NCBI GenBank assembly: GCA_963576735.1
Contig: OY755177.1
Coordinates: 19,344,001 to 19,408,000 of the forward strand
Direction of reading: 5' to 3'
DNA length: 64,000 bases
Origin: Bedellia somnulentella
Taxonomy: Eukaryota > Arthropoda > Insecta > Lepidoptera > Bedelliidae
A program made the position numbers and the translations under genes. Shown here piece by piece: positions 10,831 to 21,370 of this stretch. The notes below the pieces were generated by a model. That model saw nothing but the letters and a program-made list of their open reading frames with translations. It did no database searches and had not been told where the DNA came from. Each line of letters starts with the position of its first letter. The first letter of the stretch is position 1.

Positions 10831-11790
10831 CTAGTGGATCGGCCCAGCTTCGTACGGGTAGCGTAGTTTTAAAATTATCTGAGGTTTCTTCAATCACTGC
10901 TCAACCTTTGTGAAATTTAGCGCAACTTATAGCACTCCTGAATAGTGAAGCTTTGTGATTGTGAAAGCGCTTTAATGAACAGTTCAGTATCTCCGAAAAT
11001 AGTCCCATGCAAATAAACAATCAGAGTTACAAACTTTGCATACGTCATACATATACTCACGGCTATCTTTTGCAGGAGCAACCATTACTAAAAAAATAAT
11101 CATTATAGCATGATTCAGTATACACGTGCGACGACAGGACGCGATGGCTTATTTAATGTACAAGTTTGGTGCTTCTATACCGATTTCTACGATTCTTTTT
11201 TTATTGAGTAGGTAATAATGTAAACTTTTTTAAATGAGAGATGAATGAGAGAACTATAAACGTAAGAGTAAACAAATATAATCAGAATGCTCCGAACTGC
11301 TAAGCTATCAGGAGTTACACGTGTTATTGTGAGTCAATCATAAAAGATAGACATATGCTGTTCAAGAATATTTTCTAGACACTTTTATGTAGATTATTTA
11401 TTATTATCGTCGTACTATTATTTCCGTCATATATGATTTCTATGTAACTATAACCATTAAGGCTGCACACGCGACGGAAGCTTAAAAAATTGAGTAACTT
11501 TCCCCGTTTTCCCAAAATTTCCCAAAATTCCCCTTTACTGCTCTGCTGAAAAGTACACTTTAACCTGCCTAGGAGTATGCAGAATAATTCTACCAAGTTT
11601 CGTTAAAATCCGTTGAGTAGTTTTTGTTTCCATAAGGAACATACAAACCGACAGACAGACAGATAGACAAAAATTTTACTGATTTCATTTTTGGCATCAG
11701 TATCGATCACTGATCACCCCCTGATAGTTATTTTGAAAATATATTTAATGTACAGAATTGACCTCTCTACGGATTTATTATAAGTATAGA
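10831..11790 (-). mobile_element. Non-autonomous Helitron
   Basis: On the minus strand it starts TCTATACTTATAATAAATC and ends CGATCCACTAG. The 5' flanking base is A and the 3' flanking base T, the expected Helitron target site. The homologous copy at 41729-42735 shares both ends and most of the interior. It has no coding capacity; Helitrons move by a rolling-circle Rep/helicase supplied in trans. An SA 3' tip (ATACATATACTCACGGCTAT) sits at about 11047-11066. Confidence 0.8.
11047..11066 (-). mobile_element. SA 3' tip inside the Helitron
   Basis: Only the tail and GGCCGTGAG-equivalent remain. The other Helitron copy lacks it at the matching place, so it was inserted after the Helitron. Confidence 0.6.
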
Positions 11791-12010
11791 TTATATTTCA
11801 TGTTTTGTAAAAAGAAATCCAATACGAATTAGGCTTATATTTACCAATCTACTTACTAACCTAAAATAAAGATGAAAATAAGTAGAGTATCTCTTATCTT
11901 TATCTTATCTTATTTTCACGGTTATTGTAACTTTTTATTGATTTTAATTATTTATAAAGGAAACTGTACGTGTCTGTCTAATAATATGTGCCGTATAGTA
12001 CCGGCTGTAC

Positions 12011-12262
12011 CGTGTAGTGCCGGCTTAGAATTTCACTACCTCTTTCTACCCACTTTTGTGGGGGCACTTGTAAGGGGCTTTTTGAAGTGGTTGTTGGCCG
12101 ATCTGGTGGGAAACCCATCACTAACGATACTATACTTTATATCTACCATCTTGTACCCTATCATCTTCCAAAAGTGCCTGGGGAGTTCCCAGCCCTGAAA
12201 CTCTGGGTAGCAGTTGAAGTTTTGGGATTTATGGCCGTGAGTATATGTATGATGTATGTATA
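12011..12262 (+). mobile_element. SA retroposon, full length (SA3)
   Basis: It begins CGTGTAGTGCCGGCTTAG and ends GGCCGTGAGTATATGTATG. The middle carries the SA3 block ACGATACTATACTTTATATC. Confidence 0.85.
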
Positions 12263-12640
12263 AAAGAATCTACGCATTAATTAACATCTTTTTCTTAACT
12301 TTTTTCAAAAATTTAAGTCTTTAAACTGACTTCCTTCCTTTACAAAAGTGCCGTAGTATCCCAGTAATAATAGTATTTGTCCACCCGGCAGCGAGCACTC
12401 ACCAACGAGCTCTTTGCTCCAACTGCATCGAACTGCACCTAATCTAATAATGACATCGAGAATCTACTACCCCTATTTGCTATATTATTTTATACCCAGG
12501 TAGTATAATACTTTATTAGGTTTAGTAGTAGACGGCAACAAATGGAGTCTTATAGATTTGTCTGTTGGGATGTACGGGTTGTTTCCGCAACGGGGGGTTA
12601 ACACACATAAGGGAGGTCATATAATATAGTACTGTACCAC
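12263..12640. other. No gene or recognised repeat
   Basis: Mixed-composition sequence with no open frame of note. Confidence 0.5.
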
Positions 12641-12690
12641 CATGTACACATATACATATTCTTACGGCTATGAATAAAAAAGAGTAGTCA
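12641..12690 (-). mobile_element. SA 3' tip, degenerate
   Basis: TACACATATACATATTCTTA and CGGCTATGAAT match the SA tail in complement. Confidence 0.5.
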
Positions 12691-12738
12691 TTTTAAAAGA
12701 CAAGTGGTGATAGGATTAGAAAATAAAGCATTATTATT

Positions 12739-12985
12739 GCCGTGTAGTGCCGGCTTAGAATGTCGCTACCCCTTTCTACTCACGGGTGTCGTAAGAGACG
12801 ACTAAGGGTATTGGGGCTTTTTATTGGATTTTTGGGCGATGCGGTTGGAGACCCATCACCAAAAACCTTTATTTTACCGCCTTTTCCCCACTCAACTTCC
12901 TAAAATGGCTGAGGCATTTATAATTCCTTGGCTCTGGCTACCCCTTCTAGGGAATTATAGCCGTGAGTATATGTGTATGTATATT
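12739..12985 (+). mobile_element. SA retroposon, full length
   Basis: Head CGTGTAGTGCCGGCTTAG, middle TGGGCGATGCGGTTGGAGAC, end GCCGTGAGTATATGTG. It mixes SA1 and SA3 features. Confidence 0.88.
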
Positions 12986-12989
12986 AGCG

Positions 12990-13090
12990 ATGCCTCTCCA
13001 ATCATATTGCCTAAAAATCGGCTAAAAATCCCCAAAACCTTAAATATCCTCTTATAAAACCCGTGGGAAGCAATGTGTTAGGTAGGACTA
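12990..13090 (-). mobile_element. SA retroposon fragment, inverted next to the preceding copy
   Basis: TCTCCAATCATATTGCCTA, CCCCAAAACCTTAAATAT and AAAACCCGTGGGAAGCAATG follow the order of an SA minus-strand middle and head. Confidence 0.55.
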
Positions 13091-13586
13091 TTACAATCCA
13101 CAGTGATTTATTATTCTTTCAAGCATTCTCTATGAACATGTCTACACTTGTCAGTGTCAGTGCCATATTGTAGGTTCTATAACAGAGCTGTCATAGAAAA
13201 TGTATGAAACAATAATTATAATTGTGGTGAAGCTGTAACTTGACTGATGTGTGTGAATGAGCCTAAAATCTTAATGAGGTAAACCGTTTAATGAAAAGAA
13301 TTCCCTATTGAAATAAAACATAATATTATTTACTATCAAGATCATATATAATAGGGTTGTTTTAGAGATTAATAAGTTTTTGAGGTTAAAAAAACCGCTT
13401 ATTTATATTATAATTAACATTCATATAAATCTCAAAATAACTGTACCCTGTACTGTACTGTGTGTAATTTTACTTTTGCACCTATCTTCAAAAGTAACAA
13501 TTTCTGTAAGTTCTCAAACGCCTTTAAGAAAGTTAATTACGCGAAAATATTTAAAGTTTTTTTTTTAAATAAAACATAGTTTTAAG
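13091..13586. other. No gene or recognised repeat
   Basis: AT-rich. The 62-codon frame at 13380-13568 has no recognisable motif. Confidence 0.5.
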
Positions 13587-13833
13587 TACATACATACATA
13601 TACTCACGGCTTTGAATCCCTAGAAGGGGTAGCCAGAGCTAAGGAATTGGAAATTCCTCAGCCACCTTTGGAAAATTGAGTGAGGAAAAGATGGTAAAGT
13701 AAAGCTTGTTGGTGATGGGTCTCCAACCGCATCGCCCAAAAAACCTTGAAAGCCCCAATACCGTTAGTCGCCTCTTACGTACACCCATCGGTAGAAACGG
13801 GGTAGTGCTATTCTAAGCCGACACTACACGACG
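13587..13833 (-). mobile_element. SA retroposon, full length
   Basis: Complete from the (CATA)n tail to AAGCCGACACTACACGACG. Confidence 0.9.
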
Positions 13834-14302
13834 TTTTTTTAAGTATTAAGTATTATTATGTTTTTGTTGGCTGCTTAATGTGATAGTTAAATTTGTAATA
13901 ATAATGCGTTGCGTTGACTATAATTACGTCAGTTTCTGAATGTATTAGTAAAAAACACAGCACATTCAAAATTTGAGCAGAGCATAAAAGATCCGAGTAA
14001 TCTCAAACAAAAAACATCGCAGCACCCAAAAATCACACTATGCTATTAGTGTATAAAGTTCATATTCCTCTATCACGGCGATACCAAATTAATTGTATGC
14101 GAAGCTCAGCGATGCTTGCTATCGAGTCGGAACGTATTCGAATTGAAGTCGTTAGTAATCGGTCTCCAATCGGATACTCAATTATTAGCTACGAATTGAT
14201 GCGATTAAAGCACACCGTTGAGCTTAACTTTATTCTGTGAGATCAATTTCGGAGGATATTTTCTGAAGAGTTGGATATCTGACAGGATATTTTACTTTTG
14301 GT
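13834..14302. other. No gene or recognised repeat
   Basis: The 66-codon frame at 14040-14240 (MLLVYKVHIPLSRR...) resembles nothing I know. Confidence 0.5.
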
Positions 14303-14549
14303 TATGTAGTGCAGGCTTAGAATGTCACTACCCCTTTCTGCCCACGGTTGTTGCAAGATGCGACTAAAGGGTATGGGGCGTTTTTAAGTGGCTTTTGGGC
14401 GATGTGGTTGGAGACCTATCACCAAAGACACATAGTTCTACCATCTTGTCAGGGGACTAGGATAGGGATCACAACTTCCAAATGTGGCTGAGGAGTTTCT
14501 TTGTCTGAAGCTCTGGCTACCCCTTTTAAAAATTTATGGCCGTAAGTGG
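14303..14549 (+). mobile_element. SA retroposon, full length (SA3), small insertion
   Basis: The head is TTATGTAGTGCAGGCTTAG and the end GGCCGTAAGTGG. About 20 bp (GGACTAGGATAGGGATCAC) is added after ACCATCTTGTC. Confidence 0.85.
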
Positions 14550-14565
14550 AGAGTAATTTAAGTAT

Positions 14566-14640
14566 ATACATACATAATACATATACTCACTCACTGCTAT
14601 AAATCCCTAGATGGGGTAGCCAAAGCTAAGGAATCAGAAA
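14566..14640 (-). mobile_element. SA retroposon, 3' part only
   Basis: The tail and CTATAAATCCCTAGATGGGG then AGCTAAGGAATC are kept. It lies tail-to-tail with the previous copy, 16 bp apart. Confidence 0.8.
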
Positions 14641-14910
14641 ATTAAATAAGGAATGTAATTTAAGTATATGTGTTTTTTATGTGGGTAGGTAGGTATAATT
14701 GATAGGAAGTTTGTACGATTCTATTAAAATAAATCTCTCATAATCATCAATCTTCTCGTTGAATGCCTATTATTTCAAAAACAGATGTTTTACTGTAGCT
14801 TTGAAACGCCAGCTTTAATTAAAAATTACATCCCAATTGACTTTTTTATCTCTATATAATATATAATTTATATTACATATACCAGTATTATACATATTAT
14901 CTATATATAG

Positions 14911-15117
14911 GTGGGTGTACGTGAGCGGCGGCTAACGGTATTGGGCTTTAAAGGGATTTTTGGGCGATGCGGTTGGAGACCAATCAACAACAACCTTTAT
15001 TTCACCATCTTTTCCCCACGCAACTTTCCAAAAGTGGCTGAGGAATTTTTCATTCCTTAGCTCTGGCTACCCCATCTAGGGATTTTTTGCCGTGAGTATA
15101 TGTATGTATATATATAG
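14911..15117 (+). mobile_element. SA retroposon, 5'-truncated (SA1)
   Basis: It starts at GGTGGGTGTACGTGAGCGG and is complete to GCCGTGAGTATATGTATG. Confidence 0.88.
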
Positions 15118-15690
15118 GTATAATTTTACAAAGAGGTAACCCAAGATTCAGTATTAGATATTTTCAGGCACATATTTTTGTCGTATTTGATCGAAAATAA
15201 TTGAGCTTGTAATAAAATAAATATTTTGCCAATACAGGAGCCGTTTTTGGTACTTAGGAGGGGGAAATATGGTTCATTATCGTGTATTTTTATGCCATGG
15301 TAATGGGTTTAAAACGAGGACTCAGTTCCCTGAGTTCATAAGGTTCTCCAAATGATATTTCAAATAAAATTTTGGTACTAAACATAACATAACTTTATTT
15401 TACTCGTAACGATATCAAAATAAAAATCTAGAAGAGTATCATGTATGGAAACTCAACACCAAGTTTTAAATACAATTCGAAAGTATTCAATTTAGTATTC
15501 ATCTAAAGGTGGCTACCACTTTTTCATTTATGAACGTGCATATTGCCTACATATTGGAAGGGCAGTCTCATTAGAGGTAATCCATATTAAACATTACTTT
15601 TAAATTTAAGCTTTTATCAAAATTCGTTGAGCATAAATGAATCATATTCCTTCGGCTGAAAAGAATGTTATATTTGGTAAATATTAAAAT
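15118..15690. other. No gene or recognised repeat
   Basis: AT-rich. No frame worth reporting. Confidence 0.5.
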
Positions 15691-15701
15691 TAAACTAGCT
15701 A

Positions 15702-16080
15702 AACTAGCGACATGATAGTCCAGTGGGTATAACACCCGCCTGAAAACAGAAGGGCGTGAGTTCCAATCCTGGGACGGGCCTACACCAATTTGTCATTTCT
15801 AAAGTCATATGTGTGGTTAATTTATCATGGTTGCTAACGGTGAGGGAAAACATCGTGAGGAAACCCACATGGCTGAGTTGTACTTAGTCATGTGACAGTG
15901 TATTCGTACAAAACGGCGATAGGCCTGCCCCCTATCACGTGAGTACACTGTCTAAGCAAAACGTGGGTACCTTCTCTGGAAACTAGATGGCGCTTGCCAT
16001 GTGAGTTCAGGTGTATTGGTACCTCTGCCAACCCCTTCGGGGATAAACGGCGTGAACGTTTACGTTACGTTACGTTACGT
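15702..16080 (+). mobile_element. SB SINE, full length, SB2, with an ACGTT tail
   Basis: A perfect 11-bp duplication TAAACTAGCTA lies at 15691-15701 and 16081-16091. Head, body and the CCCCTTCGGGG hairpin are intact. The tail is repeated ACGTT rather than the usual TTATG. Confidence 0.95.
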
Positions 16081-16091
16081 TAAACTAGCTA

Positions 16092-16507
16092 TAAAAAGTT
16101 TGTCTTGTGAAATATTTAATCACAACGTTGACAAAACATTAATCCTCAAACTTTGTTCTACTCTGAAACTCGTGAAGACTACAATTTATTGATAGTACTT
16201 GTGAATCCATTGCGTCGAGGGTTGTTATTATTTACAAGTGTCGGACAGTTTATAACTTTTATAGTCCACTTACTCACTTTCACGACAAAAATGCGTATAA
16301 CACCTTTTATACCTAATTAATTTTGAATTAAAAATCTTTATGTACCTCTTGCTTCTGTACTAATACCCTAAATATATTTCGAAACTATTGTAGTTCGTGT
16401 TTGTTTCAGGGGAGTTAATACATAATACACATACCCACTTCATTAGTCTCCATTGGGAAAGGCTGATACTAAGATCTTCTCGAGTTTACTTTCTTTAATA
16501 TTTACTA
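16092..16507. other. No gene or recognised repeat
   Basis: Nothing supportable; AT-rich. Confidence 0.5.
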
Positions 16508-16758
16508 GCTGTGTAGTATCAGCTTAGAATAGCACTAACCCATTTCTTCCGGTGGGTGTACGTAAAAGGCGACTAACGGTATTGGGGCCTTTTAGGGATT
16601 GATGGGCGATGCAGTTGGAGACCCATCACCAACAACCTTTATTTTTACCATCTTTTCCCCACTCACATTTCCAAAAGTGGCTGAGGAATGTCTAATTCTT
16701 TAGTTCTGGCTACCCCTTCTTGGGATTTATAGCCGTGAGTATATGTATGTATGTATGT
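16508..16758 (+). mobile_element. SA retroposon, full length (SA1)
   Basis: It shares private variants (GGCCTTTTAGGGATTGATGG, GCAGTTGGAG, CTCACATTTCC) with the inverted copy at 17013-17264. Confidence 0.92.
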
Positions 16759-16766
16759 TAATCTTT

Positions 16767-16890
16767 ACATACCTGCTCTTTTGTCCTTTACACTTCGGAC
16801 TCCTGTTTTATTGAGCACAGTGTCTACTTGATGTATATGAGGATGACACATCATCTTCTTACATTATCATTCACTTTACCTCTTTTTTCA
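16767..16890 (-). mobile_element. LINE internal fragment, diverged
   Basis: CACTTCGGACTCCTGTTTTA, TTGAGCACAGTGTCTACTTG and GATGACACATCATC match the complement of LINE codons for RTHLDQIENVLKKAGVRST. The LINE 3' end is missing. Confidence 0.55.
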
Positions 16891-17012
16891 ATAAACTATC
16901 ATCAAACCTTTCGGGGATAAACCTACGAATGTAAAAAAATAAGCATATGAAGCAGTTGTACGATCATTCAATTTGAGATATTAAAGCCTCAATCGTCCCG
17001 CCAGGCCCGCAG

Positions 17013-17264
17013 ACATACATACATACATATACTCACGGCTATAAATCCCTAGAAGGAGTAGCCAGAGCTAAGGAATTAGAAATTCTTCAGCCACTTTTGG
17101 AAATGTGAGTGGGGAAAAGATGGTAAAAATAAAGGTTGTTGGTGATGGGTCTCCAACTGCATCGCCCATCAATCCCTAAAAGGCCCCAATACCGTTAGTC
17201 GCCTCTTACGTACACCCACCGGAAGAAACGGGGTAGTGCTATTCTAAGCCGACACTACACAGCA
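17013..17264 (-). mobile_element. SA retroposon, full length (SA1)
   Basis: Complete from the (CATA)n tail to GACACTACACAGC. It is the closest relative of 16508-16758, in opposite orientation. Confidence 0.92.
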
Positions 17265-17537
17265 AACATAACAATAGGAAATCTCAGAGAAAAGTACCAT
17301 ATTCGCAATCAAACGAACAGTTCTAAGAAAATAATAGCTCGGTTGGTCCTACTTTCTTAGAGGGAGGACCAATAGTATATACCACCATATTTCGCATGTT
17401 GGTCCCTTTATACAAAGAGAGCGGGTGATCGAATTAAAATCAAATCCTTGTATATATTCCTCAAATGAGTTTTTTGGCTTTATTATCGGTATGGAAGGAA
17501 AACGTTACCAAAAACGTATAAGTGAATAATAAATTTA

Positions 17538-17795
17538 GCTGTATAGTGTCGGCTTAGAATAGTACTACCCCATTCCTTCCGGTGGGTGTACGTAAGAGGC
17601 GACTAACGGTATTGGGGCTTTTAAGGGATTTCTGGGCGATGCGGTTGGAGACCCATCACCAACAACCTTTATTTTACCATCTTTTCCCCACGCAACTTCC
17701 AAAAGTGGCTGAGGAATTTTCATTCCTTACTACCTTGGCTACCCGTTCTATGGATTTATAGCGTGAGAATATGTATATGTATGTATGTATGTATA
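17538..17795 (+). mobile_element. SA retroposon, full length (SA1)
   Basis: Head GCTGTATAGTGTCGGC, end ATAGCGTGAGAATATG with a long TATG tail. Confidence 0.9.
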
Positions 17796-18120
17796 AATGA
17801 ATAAGACGAAGTCATATCTTTTGGAATATGCAGCTTAATACTACATTTTTATAGACGATGTTACCTAAGCCAAAACAGTTAAAGGCAAAAGTAATATCAA
17901 AGAACATAACATGTTCGCAAAATGAATTCGTTTACGAAACATTCATGCATGGGTGGCGGCGAGCGGCGGCGGCGACTGTACATTTTTGCATGTTTTTCGT
18001 ACATTTTATGAAGTGGCCCTACTCTATACTACTTGGTGTGTGGTGTAAGCATAAGTTGGAATAAAATATTTATTAGTTTAATTCAGCAATCGTGTCACAG
18101 AGAAATAATTCTATAATATA

Positions 18121-18150
18121 GAAGAAGAAGAAGAAGAATAAGAAGAAGAG
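18121..18150 (+). repeat. AAG-rich microsatellite
   Basis: Runs of GAA/AAG triplets. They may be the 3' tail of the retroposon-like sequence to the right, which contains AACACTGATTTTCAGTCAGG (also near 23427). Confidence 0.6.
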
Positions 18151-18400
18151 ACATTTATTCACATTTGAATTACTAAATGGTACTTATAAAGTTTACTTAA
18201 ACATTAAAAACTATAAATAAAAAGTAATATATAATAATAAAAAAAAGACATAAAAAACAAGTGATAAAGAAAATTATAAATTTAACAAATTTGAAAAGGT
18301 CCTGCCTCAGCTTATTGTTGTGTGTAGAACACACAACACTGATTTTCAGTCAGGACCCATTTAATATAATAATACCAATATAAGTTATACCTAATAATAC
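18151..18400 (-). repeat. Possible retroposon 3' region
   Basis: An A/T-rich stretch followed by ACACAACACTGATTTTCAG. The block CACTGATTTTCAG also occurs at 23430 after a similar A-rich tract, suggesting one dispersed family. Confidence 0.35.
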
Positions 18401-18546
18401 GCTAAACTTGCGGGACAAGATGGTAGAAGTAATGTATCGTTGGTGAAGGGGTTCCAACCGCGTCGCCCAATAACGTCCTTACGATACCCGTGGGTAGAAA
18501 GGGGTAGTGACATTATAAGCCGACACGGCACAGCAAATACATACAT
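18401..18546 (-). mobile_element. SA retroposon, 3'-truncated (SA3)
   Basis: From CTTGCGGGACAAGATGG to CCGACACGGCACAGC. The tail side is missing. Confidence 0.8.
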
Positions 18547-18907
18547 ATACAAGTAAAACAAAAAGGACATTAACTTATGCCTTGCACCATTCGCCACAGA
18601 GAGAGATCCCTCGCTCGCCAACTGCTCCCAATATTAAGTGTTATTATTATCTCGGCACAGAAACTGCCACTGCTCTGTCCATAGCAAAAGAAACACGAAT
18701 AAAATACACAATTGAACAGAATATGTCGGATAGTAGAACCTTTTTATAAGGCTTCTCTTTGTTTGCGTTGTATCGTTTCGTTTCTAGCCGATGTTATTGA
18801 AATTATTTCGTTTATGGTTATACAATGATTTGGATACTTTTGCACTATTGGAGAAAAACTATTTTAGGGAGGATAAGTTTTTTTATTACATTTATGATAA
18901 TGTACAT

Positions 18908-19118
18908 GCTATAATCAAGGCTATAAATCCATAAAAGGGTAGCCATAGCTCAAAAAGGTAAAAAACACTTGCTATCATTTGGAATTTGCGTATGGAAAAG
19001 ATTGTGAAATAAACGATGGCTTGTATTGTGTCTCCAGCCATTCACAAATACCTTTAGTCGCCTTTTGCGAAACACGCTGAAGGAAATGGCTTAATGCTAT
19101 CCTATAACCGAAGTGTTG
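18908..19118 (-). mobile_element. SA retroposon, degenerate
   Basis: AAGGCTATAAATCCATAAAA, GTCTCCAGCCATTCAC and ACCTTTAGTCGCCTTTTGCG keep the family order. Confidence 0.65.
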
Positions 19119-19280
19119 TATAAATACAATAAAATGTTTTTTAAAGTGATTGTTAGATGTTTGGCTAGACATGTCCGGGTTTCCCAATATTGTAGAAACC
19201 CTTTACAGTTTTATCTATATATCTATCTTATAGGGATTAATTGCCGTGAATAGAAGTATATGTTGATATATTTAGGTAAC

Positions 19281-19744
19281 CGTCTTCATAGCTCAGTGGA
19301 GAGAACAACGGCTTATCATAAAGAGAGGCGTTGGATCAAAGGCTGAGTCGACCCTACACCGATATAACTTATCTAAAGTCATAAAGCTGTTAACAGCGAG
19401 AAAAAACATCATGAGGAAACCTAACCCTAAGTTGCATTACTCATATACATATACTCACGGCTATAAATCCCTAGAAGTGGTAGCCAGAGCTAAGGAAATA
19501 AAAATTCCTCATCCACTTTCGGAAGTTGCGTGGGGAAAAGATGATAAAATAAAGGTTGTTGGTGATGGGTCTCCAACCGCATCGCCCAAAAATCCATTAA
19601 AAAGCCCCAATACCGTTAGTTGCCTCTTACGTATACCCACCGGAAGAAATGTGGTAGTGCTATTCTAAGCCGACACTACACAGCAATTACTCATGTGACA
19701 GTGTAATCGTTCAACATAACGATAGGCCTTGACATAGGCGTGAC
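19281..19744 (+). mobile_element. SB SINE, diverged, split by an SA insertion
   Basis: The head has CATAGCTCAGTGGAGAGAAC. The body is cut at 19436-19444 and resumes at 19686 (ATTACTCATGTGACAGTG). The 3' end is lost near 19744. Confidence 0.75.
19445..19685 (-). mobile_element. SA retroposon nested in SB
   Basis: Flanked by a perfect 9-bp duplication ATTACTCAT (19436-19444, 19686-19694). The duplication lies inside SB sequence, so this SA insertion is younger than that SB copy. Confidence 0.92.
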
Positions 19745-19782
19745 ATTGTCACCTATATTTAATATTTAAAATTTTTCTTTGA

Positions 19783-19983
19783 CAGTGTACTCACATGATA
19801 GGGGGCAGGCTTATTGCTGTTTTGTACAAATACACTGTCACATGATTAAGTACTTCTCAGCGGTAACAACCATGATAAATTAACTACGCATTAGAAAAGA
19901 TAAATTGGTGTAGACCTGACCGGGGCTTCAAACCTTCACAATCTGCACGATAAGCATTTGTTCTACCTACTGAGCTGTCACTG
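19783..19983 (-). mobile_element. SB SINE, head and mid body
   Basis: From GACAGTGTACTCACATGATA to CTACTGAGCTGTCAC, the complement of the tRNA-like head. Confidence 0.8.
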
Positions 19984-19996
19984 TTGCTGATATCAT

Positions 19997-20147
19997 AACA
20001 TAACATAAACGTTCACGCCGAATATCCCCGAAGGGGTTGGCAGAAGTACTAATACTTCTGAACATCACGTGACTTTGTCACCTGGTGTTCAGAGTACCCA
20101 CGTTTTGCACAGACAGTGTACTCACGTGATAGGGGGCAGGCCCAGGA
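19997..20147 (-). mobile_element. SB SINE, 5'-truncated, with 13-bp duplication
   Basis: TTGCTGATATCAT occurs at 19984-19996 and 20148-20160. The insert holds the AACAT tail, GTTCACGCCGAATATCCCCG and body up to GGGGGCAGGCC. Confidence 0.92.
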
Positions 20148-20160
20148 TTGCTGATATCAT

Positions 20161-20550
20161 GTTACCTAAACACAAAAATTCAGTAACTGATGTAAGCTTT
20201 ATACTCCGGCTGAAACTCAATAGTTTGATATTGAAAAACAAGCATCACATAGACGCAGCATGCAGAAAACGCAATTTTGAGGACTTTGAGGCATTTTTTC
20301 AAACTTTAATTATGTTGTTGACAAACCTGTGCATTTCGTTTCGAAATCACCGAACCAAAAATGCTGGACTAATCCGGTTGGCTCTGTAAAACCAGTTACT
20401 TGTTAAATGAAAAAAGTTTTTTGCTAGTTATGTTTACAGAGATGTTTTTGTATTATTTTAGTAAAGTAACTCTGGGTAGCACAGTAGTTACGAATATATA
20501 GTATAAAAATTTAAAAGAAATCGCCTTGTTACCGAATATGCAAGCAAAAT
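20161..20550. other. No gene or recognised repeat
   Basis: Short frames only; the 106-codon frame starting at 20069 begins inside an SB copy and is not coding. Confidence 0.5.
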
Positions 20551-20757
20551 ACATAATTTAAATCTTTTTGTTCATGAAAACCTCATGTGGGGATTATTAC
20601 TAATAAATAAAGAATAAATAAAGGAAAGAAAAACTTCGACACAGGCGGGAATCGAACCCGCGACTTCGGGTATACGCCCCGACCTTTATTTATTCTTTAT
20701 TTATTAGTAATAATCCCCACATGAGGTTTTCACGAACAAAAAGATTTAAATTATGTG
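20551..20757. repeat. SC fold-back: inverted copies around half a tRNA-like module
   Basis: Arms 20551-20624 and 20684-20757 are near-perfect reverse complements (CATAATTTAAATC outward, AATAAATAAAG inward). The loop (20625-20683) holds the 3' half of the SC tRNA-like module on the minus strand (20637-20683), cut just 5' of the anticodon arm. Confidence 0.85.
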
Positions 20758-21022
20758 ATAGTTAGGCGTTTTCAACATTTGCATTCTATCTGAAAAGGTA
20801 GACAAGTGACCTTCCGAATTAGTTAAAATTCGGAAGTAGGAAACGCAAACACTACTTAAAACGTGTAAAAAGAAATAAAGGATAGACGAATTTCGCACTG
20901 GCAGCCAATTGACACGGTGGCTCAGTTGGCAGAGCGTCGGGGCGTATACCCGAGGTCGCGGGTTCGATTCCCGCCTGTGTCGAAGTTTTTCTTTCCTTTA
21001 TTTATTCTTTATTTATTAGAAA
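20684..21022 (+). mobile_element. SC element with tRNA-like module (family description)
   Basis: Reading plus: a tail block (CTTTATTTATTCTTTATTTA), body (AATAATCCCCACATGAGG, GTTAGGCGTTTTCAAC, CCGAATTAGTTAAAATTCGG, GTAGGAAACGCAAACACTAC), the tRNA-like module at 20911-20982, then the tail block again. Because the block occurs on both sides, the unit of about 310 bp looks like a slice of a tandem array. No transposase or RT frame exists; mobilisation must be in trans. Confidence 0.75.
20911..20982 (+). tRNA. tRNA-like module of SC (possible tRNA pseudogene)
   Basis: The 72 nt fold as a canonical cloverleaf: acceptor GACACGG/CTGTGTC with one G-T pair and a mismatch-free rest, D arm GCTC-AGTTGGCA-GAGC, anticodon arm TCGGG-GCGTATA-CCCGA, T arm GCGGG-TTCGATT-CCCGC. 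The apparent anticodon is GTA (tyrosine), but position 33 is C instead of the near-universal T, and there is no intron. As the module recurs in other SC copies, it is probably a repeat component rather than a functional gene. Confidence 0.6.
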
Positions 21023-21027
21023 TAAAA

Positions 21028-21138
21028 ACATACATATACTCACGCCATAAGTTCCCATTGGCGTAGGCAGATACTATCAATCGCCATTTTATACGATCCT
21101 GGCAAGCTTCTCTAGCTTCATTTACATGCAACTCATCT
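21028..21138 (-). mobile_element. LINE 3' end, 5'-truncated
   Basis: The complement of the last 105 bp of the LINE: tail, CTCACGCCATAAGTTCCCAT, GATCCTGGCAAGCTTCTC, TTCATTTACATGCAA. Confidence 0.85.
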
Positions 21139-21142
21139 CATG

Positions 21143-21370
21143 CCGTGTAGAGCCGGCTAAGAATGTCACTCCCCCTTTGTATGCATGTGTGTCGAAAGAG
21201 GCGACTAATGTATGGGGCTTTTTAAGAAGTTTTTGGGCGATGTGGATGGAGACCCATCCCTAACGATACTTTATTTCTACCATCTTGTCCCCTATCAACT
21301 TCCTAATGTAGCTGAGGAGTTTCTAGGTCTGAAGCTACCCTTTTGTGTGTATGTGTATGTATGTATGTTA
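21143..21370 (+). mobile_element. SA retroposon (SA3), 3' hairpin region deleted
   Basis: Head CGTGTAGAGCCGGCTAAG through TCCCTAACGATACTTTATTT. The end is shortened to GAAGCTACCCTTTTGTGTG before the TATG tail. Confidence 0.82.

Noticed and set aside
11872..12198. 108-codon frame with hydrophobic start
   Set aside because: Its second half runs through an SA copy, so the frame is chance.
20911..20982. Functional tyrosine tRNA gene
   Set aside because: The module recurs within SC copies, has C at position 33 and lacks the intron expected of nuclear tyrosine tRNA genes.
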